In this document: piece after piece, positions 57,133 to 64,000 of the stretch
Layout of the letters: every line of letters begins with the position of its first letter
How positions within the stretch are numbered: position 1 is the first letter of the stretch
Origin: Przewalskia tangutica
Taxonomy: Eukaryota > Streptophyta > Magnoliopsida > Solanales > Solanaceae
Reading direction: 5' to 3'
DNA: 64,000 bases
Assembly: GCA_029844215.1 (NCBI GenBank)
Contig: CM056732.1
Location: 57,211,007-57,275,006 of the forward strand
Notes under the pieces: model-generated
The model's database searches: none
What the model was told of the DNA's origin: nothing
The model's input: the letters and a program-made list of their open reading frames with translations, nothing else
Translations under genes and position numbers: made by a program

Positions 57133-57145
57133 TGGTATCGTGAGC
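57133..57145 (+). promoter_or_regulatory. Primer binding site (tRNA-iMet), element 11
   Basis: TGGTATCGTGAGC, differing from the exact site only at CAG. Confidence 0.88.
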
Positions 57146-57205
57146 GATTAATCCTCGGAAAGTGTCTACGCACCGTGTCTAGTAAGTCTTGATTATCGGT
57201 GTGTT

Positions 57206-57211
57206 GTGCAC
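57206..57211 (+). promoter_or_regulatory. Palindromic hexamer GTGCAC in leader, element 11
   Basis: The centre of GGTGTGTTGTGCACCACA, 61 nt after the primer site. Confidence 0.58.
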
Positions 57212-57331
57212 CACATCTATAATCGAGGCTATAGGACATTTAGGATTGGTTTCCATTCTTCTCATTCCGAGATCGTGCCTTAGAGTCGTGTTGTAAGTTC
57301 GACCCCTACGGCGTGTTTCGTTTTACCGATT

Positions 57332-58484
57332 ATGCTCTGCGAAAGGCAACCAGGGCCTGGGAGCGGCGGCAGGCGGAGTCGCAGGGGATTCAGAGGAGTA
57401 TGAGGCGCAGCCCGGCCAAGACTGAGGTAGTGCTCAGACGGCGAGTTTTGCGGCGCCGCCAAAGACCAAAGAGTTTAGAGCGCGGCGATGGCACGAGACT
57501 ACATACTGAGCCTCCACCACAATGCGAGCGGGAGATGGGTCACAAGGAGATGGCGATTATTGGCCGTTGTAGGCGGATATGAGGATAGGCCGGACGCAGC
57601 AGCCTAGCCCAAAGAAGATCAGTGCACCCGAAGGCGCAGTTTGAGGCTACGGATTTCCTTGGTTGTAGCCCGCCCGAGTTTTACTGGTCGAGGGAGGATG
57701 ATCCGCAGGAGTTCATCCGTCGATTCAGAGGATCATGCGAGTGATCAAGGCTTGAGACCGAGTCGACTTCGTTCAGACGGCCGCGCGATACCGCCGATCG
57801 GTAGTTTGATTCGCGAGCTGCCCCGGAGAGAATGCACTTCCACCGTTTGGGGCGAGTTTTGAGGCCTTCGGCACATTTCTTGCCTCCACAGATGAGGAGG
57901 GCTCGGGCAGATTTTTGATGTTGAGGCGGAACGAGCATACTGGGAGTACAATGTGTGAGTTCGACCATCGTTGGATGTTCCGCATTAGTAGCTAGTATGG
58001 AGGATCGAGTGCACCGATATGTTCTGAGCTCGATGATTACCTAGCGAGAGAGTTGTTCGTGTTTCTTCACCAGGCATGGACATTGCCCGCATTCGAGCTC
58101 ATGCACTGTGCGAGGCGCAGATCGACGGTGGACCGCCAGCAGGTTAAGGCCAAGACGGCGGATATTTTAGCGACTTTCGAGGCGGACCGCCTCAAGCGAG
58201 CTAGTTATGTACCCCGCGATGCAGTGGTCTCCACCGTCTTGAGGCGTCGGGGCTCGAGGTTGATTTTCGCGAGCGGGTGTTAACGGTGAAGCCACCCCTA
58301 CCTCGTTGTGACCATTGTGGTAGACTCCATTTGGAGAGTGTCGTGCTAGATTGGGAGTTTGTTTTGCATGCGGCCAGCGGGCCATTTTGCGAGGTCCAGG
58401 CGAGGAAGCGCGGATGTTACGACTCGGCCAGGATCTGTGGTGGTTCATCACCCTACTGGTATACACTGCCAGTGAGCCTATGAT
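57332..58484 (+). pseudogene. gag: gag of element 11, frameshifted
   Basis: Same plan as the other gag genes. An Arg/Gln-rich N-terminus starts at ATG 57332, where the usual MPPR start is shifted by an indel. The gag domain spans about 57640-58040: CSPPEFYW near 57662-57690, DPQEFIRRFRG at 57700-57735 in mixed frames. An Arg-rich linker with VSTVLRRRGSR is near 58225. A zinc-knuckle region (C-D-H-C-G-R) lies at 58309-58330, with its distal His/Cys displaced by frame changes. The last frame ends at the stop near 58481. The polypurine tract, not pol, follows. Confidence 0.82.
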
Positions 58485-59133
58485 TAGAATGGAGCGGTAG
58501 CTTCAGGTATATCCTTAACCCTCTAGAGTTTTGGTATGCTTGTCATGATGATCTCATTATTGTGTGCTATGTACGGATAGTATTGTGATATGTGTGAGTT
58601 AGAATACATGGTTAGTTGGGAGGTTACGTATGGGGGCATGGGTAGTGTGAGATGGAAGTGGTAGCTTTCATGATGTGAAATAGGTAAGATTGTTCCGTGT
58701 CGAGGAGCAAGAGTTGGCGCGACAGTGGGTCGGGTTGGGGCCATGTTGCGGGCCAACCCGCGTCCTGTTTCGAGGTAGGGTCAGCTCTGGGTGGTCCCGC
58801 CAGGTGGCAGGGTCACGAGGGTGCTAGGCCCAAGTTTAGATGACCATCGTATGAGTTCGTGGATACGTTCGATCGAAATCGATTCGTGAAGGCGGGAATG
58901 GCCTTGGAAATCGAGGTTAGTGAGATGACAAGTTTGGAGGTAGTGACTCGAGGTTGGGAAACGAGCGTTGGCGAAGTGTGAGTGCGGATACTAGAGCGAG
59001 TTCGAGTGTTCGTGGCAGTACTACGAGAAAGGGAGAAGTGAGCGTGTGTTTTGTGGCGGTGTGGCATGATTGTTTTTAAATGCGTATAGCGGTGAAGACT
59101 ATCTTGGCGCTGTTTGTTTTGAGACCTAGAAGG
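58485..59133 (+). other. 3' non-coding region of element 11
   Basis: Contains the conserved block at 58725-58845. No pol sequence is visible. Confidence 0.75.
58725..58845 (+). other. Conserved 3' non-coding block, element 11
   Basis: GTGGGTCGGGTT, GTGGTCCCGCCAGGTGG and GGTGCTAGGCCCAAGTTTAG occur in the same order as in element 5 and array 2 internals, despite a different LTR type. Confidence 0.75.
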
Positions 59134-59165
59134 AACATTCGGACGAATGTTTCTAAGAGGAAGAA
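59134..59165 (+). promoter_or_regulatory. Polypurine tract and conserved hairpin, element 11
   Basis: AACATTCG and CGAATGTT arms with a shortened loop (59134-59151), then the purine run AAGAGGAAGAA before the LTR. Confidence 0.85.
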
Positions 59166-59596
59166 TGTTATACCGTATTTCCGGAGTATATGCGTATGGA
59201 CGTCGTCGAAATTTGAGCCTTAAGTTAGGCATTGGATTCGAAATTTGGGCACAAGTGCCGATTAAGTCGTTTTCGGCGAAGCGTTTCCCTGACTTTCGTA
59301 GAAAATTCCGCTATGTCATTTATAATTTTTGCGGATTTTTCCAGTGGCGAAACATTGTGGACCAGCGGGAGGCGGCGTGTCACCCTCGCATTGGAAGCAA
59401 ATGGATTGGCTTGGGCGATTTGGGCGTCCAAGAGCCTTGGTTGGCCTTGGCGATTGGCTCCTCTTTTGTGCCTTGTTTGTGGCTTGTTTTGTGGAGTGTT
59501 TTGTGGAGTAGGGTTAGGGTGCACTGGCTTGATATTGGCCTTACACTTGCCTTGCACTTGGCTAGATCTTGGCCATTGGTTGGCCTTTGGTTTTGC

Positions 59597-59604
59597 TATA
59601 AATA
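59597..59604 (+). promoter_or_regulatory. TATA box, element 11 3' LTR
   Basis: TATAAATA, same context as 54204-54211. Confidence 0.8.
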
Positions 59605-61020
59605 CCCCCCCTCTCTTTGAAGACTTCTTCATCCACTCTTCACTTGCCTAAGTCTTGAGAAACCCCTCCCTCCCTCTTGTTGACTCGTCAGAGCCTCTCT
59701 CCCAGAAATTGGCCTTTGGCGAAACCTCCCCTTTGAGAGCCTTGGCGAGAACCCCCTCCTTAGGTTGTTGTTCTCTTTTGGTACACCCCTTTGTGGTATT
59801 GAAATACTACTCCAATTATTGTTATAATGACCAAAATACATTAGCCTTATACCTTGTAGTATTCCAAAAGTTACCTCTTTGCGTGAAGTGCGAAATACTA
59901 CCTTTTGTCCTTTAGTCTCAAACCAAACCACAAGGAAAATCTTCATTGTTGGTTGAAGTTTTGGAGTAGAAGTTAGTTAGAACTTCTAAGGGTTGTTTGG
60001 AGCGGTTGGAGCACTCGGAGTAGGAGCTAAACCTTGCTCGGTGCGACATTATACTCGGATAATTTTGGGCTTATCGAGGTAAACACTCATCCTTCTATTG
60101 TAATTGGAAATTACATGTTGTAGAATATATAGTTGAAGTATACTATATATAGAACTATACTTAATCTTGTGGCAATGTCTTTTGACTTAAGCTGAAGAAT
60201 TAAGACCGAGCTGTAATTACATGGGTGTATTCTGATAGACTTGTGTGGTATTCTTGTGTAGTAGAATTGTACACGTCCAGGTTAGGCGTGTAAAACCCCA
60301 GTTGGCTTAGTAGCAGGCCGATAGAGAAGGAGATTTCTGTTGTGTGGGGAGTTCTTTGCGAATTTTCTGTAGAATTTTCTACGTTGTGGTCTAGATAATA
60401 ATAGGCGCCTTGTGGCCTTATAGGTTGAAGTACCTACGTGTGGCGCGATTTACTTGGCTTAAGGAGTAGCCGACTGTTTGGAGCGTTTTGCTATTAGTCG
60501 ATACTCGTCGCGAGGTATGTGAACCTCTTCCTATCTCTTCTAGCATGATATGTGTGTAACTATGTAGTACGGTAGACGTACATGTGTTTAATGTATTTGA
60601 TTGGTTTGAAACATAAAGTGTTATAACGGCTTTATGGGAAGTTGGTTATAACAGCTTTATGTAGGTAAGAAAACACTTTGTGGTTTTGAAAGGTAACTGA
60701 TGTGAATTATAACTGGCTTGTTATAATAAAGAAACTTGATGTATTTCAAAAGATTTATAAATCGTTTTGGAAGGGAAAGTAACACTTGGTTTTTAAAAGG
60801 TTTTAAAAAGAGTTATACTAGCTTTATGGGGAGTTAGGTATAATGTCTTAAGAGTGGTAAAGAAAATGGTTTACTGATGTAAGAAGTTAAGAGACTTGAT
60901 CTTATAAGATAAGAGACTTAACTTATTTGTTTTAATGTGAATGTTTGTGTGAAACCTCATTCGTGAGTAATGAGTACTTGGTTTTATTTAAAGGGATAAT
61001 GTTTTACTGATTTCGGAAAT

Positions 61021-61168
61021 CAGGATGTGTATCGACAGACCACTGCAGCGTTAATAAAGGAAAATGTATTGAATAATGATGAATTGTATTAAAACCAGTA
61101 GAAACCTCCATCTGCATAGAAACTAAGATGAGACAAAATGATATTACATTTTCTAGATCATGGCTGCT
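61021..61168 (+). other. Shared ~140-bp LTR module, element 11 3' LTR
   Basis: Second copy of the module at 55608-55750. Confidence 0.87.
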
Positions 61169-61629
61169 GTAATAAGAATGTTGTAAACAAGAATAACCTA
61201 CTCTCACGTAAGACATATATTACTCAATTGTTCTAAAAAGGAATCAAGTGATTAAGTTATGAACTATGAAACCATTTGAAAATGAGAAGCTTGAGTAATT
61301 GAAACTAGGCAAACTGGAACTTAGGAAAAGAATGTTGTTACTTGATTTTGAAAAGGAATGTGGGTTGGTCATTCTAATACTACGGGTATCGGGTGACTTT
61401 TATAGAAGTAATGGATCTCTTTTAAAAGTACTTTGAGTTGTGTGAAACTTGCCTATGCTTGTTGTTGTGAAACTTGCCTATGCTTGTGATGATAGCCTTT
61501 GTTGTGCAAATGTGGTATTTCTGTGTTACCGCGTCTCTCGATAGAGGGTCGGTTGACTTGTTGAGAACTTACTTGGACGGGCCGGCAGTGACGGAGAAAT
61601 TCCACGGGTACGTTCCTGTTAATAGTGAT

Positions 61630-61975
61630 ACTTTTGATAATCACTTTGGACATACTGACACGATGCGTAGCGCACGGGTATGCTTCCATTTTGGTTGAGT
61701 TCTTGTGGTTAATCGCTTTGGATATACTGACACGATGCGTAGCGCACGGGTATGTTTCCATTTTGATTATCGCCTTGTGATTTCCTTTTGGACATCCGAC
61801 CACGATCGTGGCGCATGCGGGTATCGTCCATTTGGAATCTTTGTCTTATTGTTTCCCTTTGGACATACCGACACGATCGTAGCGCTGCGGGTATCGTCCA
61901 TTTGGAATGTTGTCTTATTGTTTCCCTTTGGACATCTTGACACGATCGTAGCGCGCGGGTATCTTCCATTTGGAT
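61630..61975 (+). repeat. Minisatellite, element 11 3' LTR
   Basis: Same unit family and similar copy number as 56215-56535. Confidence 0.82.
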
Positions 61976-62622
61976 TCTTTGTCTTGTTGTTATCATATCA
62001 TAGGCCGGCGGTGAGGAAAGGTATTCCACGCGGCGTTGATGTTGTGGCGTGAGACCACGACTTGATATAAGTTATATGTTGTATCTTGTAGTTTGGCTAT
62101 CATACATGTCTCCCGCTTTGTATGGTTATGATTTCATTCTGATATTATGCAGTTCACATACTTGGTACTGTTGTCTTGACCTCGCTTGAAGTGCGTTCAT
62201 CTGCAGTAGAAGTACACCGGCCGTGGATCGCTCGTAGGATCACATTTAGCGTTGGAAGCTCCGTTTCTCGAGGCTTATCTTTTAGTATGTGTTCCACGAG
62301 TTGTAGGTTCTTGTGCGATCGGGGTATGGCGGGGCCCGTCATAGTCATTGTTTATCTTAGAGTGCAGTAATCTTGTTGTGGGCGGGGTTGTAAAAAGGAT
62401 TAAAGCTGCTCGAGTTTTATGTATATCTTGAAGGCAAGCTGTTTTGGTTGCTTTGTTTATTTATTATATCTCTTGTTTAATGACTCATGTTTTATGTTCG
62501 CTGATTTTCTACGATGTATGTATCACTAGGGTGCAGGTAAGGCACGATCCGGGCAGGCCCGAGGTGTGACAAGAGCTGTTATAAGTTGGACCCCTCTAAC
62601 GTATCTCGCTTTCTTTATGATT

Positions 62623-63790
62623 ATGCCTCCACGTAAGGCAACCCGCCGGGCGAAGCGAAGCCAGGAGCTGCTAGTGAGACACCGAGAGTCACGAGGCTCG
62701 AGCCGATCTATACCGAGGCGGCGAGTTCCACGACGCCGCCGTCCCAGCGAGGTTTAGGAGCGCGGCGATGGTGATGAGACCCAGATACCTACACCTCGAT
62801 CCACCGGAGTAGGCGAGATGGATTCTGAAGAGATGGCCCGATTCGGCGGAGATCGTGGCAGAACGTGAGATAAATTTGAATCGGCAGATTCGATTCAGCG
62901 GTGCTGCGGTTCACCCGAGATCGAGCGGTTTGCGGCTACGAGATTTTACGAGTTGTAGCACGAGAGTTCTGGTCGAGGCACGAGGATGATCCGCGAGTTC
63001 ATCCATCGATTCTGAGAGGATCATGCGAGTGATCAAGGCTTGGAGACCGAGTCGTGATCTTGATTCACATAAGTGCGTGATACCGCGATCGATTGGTTTG
63101 GTCGTGGGAGTTATCGGGAAACGCAGCGTCCCACTACTTGGGATGAGTTCTCGGAGGCTTTCCTCACTCACTTGCCCCGCGGATGAGGAGCGCGGCGACA
63201 TATTTTTGTTCTTTGAGACAGAGAGGGCCTTACGATTAGGAGTACAACGTTGAGTTTGATTCGTTGGCTCGATATGTCCCTGCATTGGTAGCAGATATGG
63301 AGAACCGGGTGCATCGCTACGTCACCGGGCTAGATGATTATATGGCCGAGTCTTGTGCGGGTGTGGCTCTTCAGCCAGGCATGGACATTACCAGCGTGCA
63401 GCTCATGCACTTGGATGCGAGGCGTAGAAGAAGCGGGTTGGCGACAGCGGCGAAGAAGGCGGGGCGGCGAGATCTTTTGGTAACTATCGGGTGGGCGGCA
63501 CTGGCGATCTGGGTGCACCACAGCCAACTCGAGCACTCCTACCGCCGTCGCGGCCACGGCGAGATATTCGGCGAACCGGGGCCGTGACTTGAGCGTCGAG
63601 TAGCGAGGTGTTAGCCGTCGGGACCACCCGCCGGTGTGGCCGTCGGTAGATCCCATTCGGGAATTGTGATGCGCTCAGAGTTTATTCTGATTGTGGCCAG
63701 GTCATTTTGCGAGGCTGTCAGACCGGGCCCAGTGGTAGGGCTCGGCTACGAGTGCATTGCCGGTTCTTCATCTCCTACGATTACTCGCCC
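62623..63790 (+). pseudogene. gag: gag of element 10, frameshifted
   Basis: Starts at ATG 62623 with MPPRKATRRAK. A leader segment homologous to the other elements ends just before it. An Arg-rich N-terminus (first about 45 codons open) is followed by the gag domain at about 62900-63360, with VHRYVTGLDDYM near 63309-63345. A Lys/Arg linker (KKAGR) is at about 63450. A zinc-knuckle remnant lies at about 63665-63720 and a Ser/Gln-rich spacer leads to the protease. Several short indels break the frame. The second half parallels positions 1-790 of element 1. Confidence 0.87.
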
Positions 63791-63849
63791 GGGGCGGTAC
63801 TCATGGACCAGCAGTCGCGGCGAGGTCGTGGCGCGGTCCCGATTCTAGC

Positions 63850-64000
63850 GGTCCTCGAAGCGCATTTATGCCTTGTCGGTAGCGGGGATCGGGAGGCCTC
63901 ACCGATGTCGTCACAGTACCTTATCGGTTCTGGGTTTGATGTGTATGCCTTGATAGATCCGGGTTCTACTACATCTATATATCTCCCTTATTGCTAGTAG
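63850..64000 (+). CDS. pol: Aspartic protease N-terminus, element 10 (partial, runs off window)
   Basis: The open frame at 63707-63997 ends with FDVYALIDPGSTTSIYLP. The active-site D-P-G-S is at 63956-63967, intact here, whereas the matching site in element 1 (874-896) has lost a base. A TAG at 63995-63997 follows shortly after in this frame. The rest of pol is outside the window. Confidence 0.8.

Larger units (their letters stand above)
57130..59165 (+). other. Internal region of element 11
   Basis: 2036 bp: primer site, leader with palindrome, gag (57332-58484), a 3' non-coding region (58485-59133), then hairpin and polypurine tract. No protease, RT, RNase H or integrase motif is present. 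Confidence 0.85.
53776..62571 (+). mobile_element. Element 11: gag-only LTR retrotransposon (TR-GAG type), plus strand
   Basis: LTRs 53776-57129 (3354 bp) and 59166-62571 (3406 bp) flank a 2036-bp internal region with primer site, palindrome, gag, 3' block, hairpin and polypurine tract, and no pol. It sits in the leader of element 10. AGAGC follows the right end, and a blurred equivalent (TTAGCC) precedes the left end, so the duplication is only probable. U3 matches elements 1, 7 and 10. Confidence 0.9.
59166..62571 (+). repeat. Element 11 3' LTR
   Basis: TGTTATACCG...GAGGTGTGACA. Same order as the 5' copy: TATA box 59597-59604, donor-like site at about 60510-60526, doublet 60617-60662, module 61021-61168, minisatellite 61630-61975, and ATTATGCAG before TTCACATACTTGG at 62144-62165. 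From about 60560 to 61560 it is nearly identical to the 5' copy. Confidence 0.92.
51161..64000 (+). mobile_element. Element 10: Ty3/gypsy gag-pol element, 5' half, interrupted by element 11
   Basis: 5' LTR 51161-53618, exact primer site, leader, then element 11 inserted at 53776. Leader and gag resume at 62572. The window ends inside the protease. The same family as element 1 by LTR length, LTR sequence and gag. Confidence 0.9.

Noticed and set aside
59147..59651. Open frames of 135-157 codons on both strands
   Set aside because: They lie across the U3 and promoter of the element 11 3' LTR. The matching region of the 5' LTR (53799-54224) shows the same accidental openness.
1..64000. Host protein-coding genes, tRNA or rRNA genes
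   Set aside because: All longer open frames fall inside gag or pol, or in LTRs. No cloverleaf or rRNA sequence was recognised; tRNA-like matches are the 12-base primer sites only.

Overview
The window is repeat-rich plant DNA, most likely a eudicot given the gag-pol style and the LTR types. It holds no recognisable host gene. Almost every base belongs to a nested stack of Ty3/gypsy-type LTR retrotransposons. The evidence is LTR ends of the form TGT...ACA, a primer binding site matching the initiator-Met tRNA 3' end (TGGTATCAGAGC), polypurine tracts next to LTRs, gag zinc-knuckle and RT/RNase H/integrase motifs, and matching 5-bp target site duplications around several insertions. Reading frames are heavily frameshifted. 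Much of that damage falls at CG and CAG/CTG positions and may be consensus error in methylated DNA rather than biology, so calls are made at element and domain level.

Layout. (1) 1-3974 and 23397-26031: plus-strand gag-pol element (element 1), cut in its last pol codons by array 2. Its 3' LTR is 23620-26031. (2) 3975-23396: minus-strand tandem array, LTR-int-LTR-int-LTR-int-LTR, with LTRs of about 3.9 kb and internals of about 1.24 kb. The target duplication GAGAT lies only at the outer ends. (3) 26032-26396: tail of a plus-strand LTR related to the array LTR (element 3). (4) 26397-28022, 37878-38049 and 38050-39570: one minus-strand element (element 4) made of LTR pieces plus an RNase H-integrase remnant. 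(5) 28023-37877: complete minus-strand gag-only element in LTR 4, TSD AATTC. (6) 39571-48966: minus-strand gag-only element inserted in the pol of element 4. Its left LTR contains solo LTR 7 (42040-45350, TSD ATAAC) and its right LTR is cut by plus-strand LTR 8 (48967-51072). (7) LTR 8 is interrupted by an 88-bp LTR tail (element 9), which is interrupted by a second gag-pol element (element 10, 51161 to beyond the window). Element 10 carries gag-only element 11 (53776-62571) in its 5' leader. Its gag resumes at 62572 and reaches the protease active site at the window edge.

How they work together. Elements 1, 4 and 10 carry pol domains. Elements 5, 6 and 11 keep gag but no pol, like the terminal-repeat-with-gag (TR-GAG) group, and array 2 keeps only the first codons of gag. 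All share the same primer site, a self-complementary hexamer about 60 nt after it, and a hairpin just before the polypurine tract. This fits pol-less elements being mobilised by gag-pol relatives. LTRs fall into two 5'-end types, TGTTACACC (array 2, elements 4, 5, 6 and 8) and TGTTATAC/TGTTATGC (elements 1, 7, 10 and 11), but exchange internal modules across that divide.

Most interesting signals: the tandem array; a palindromic hexamer that differs by two symmetric changes between families (GTGCAC versus GCGCGC); a conserved stem with GGGA loop before the polypurine tract; a conserved ~140-bp block patchily shared between LTR families; and conserved splice-site-like motifs suggesting an intron in the unusually long LTR leader.
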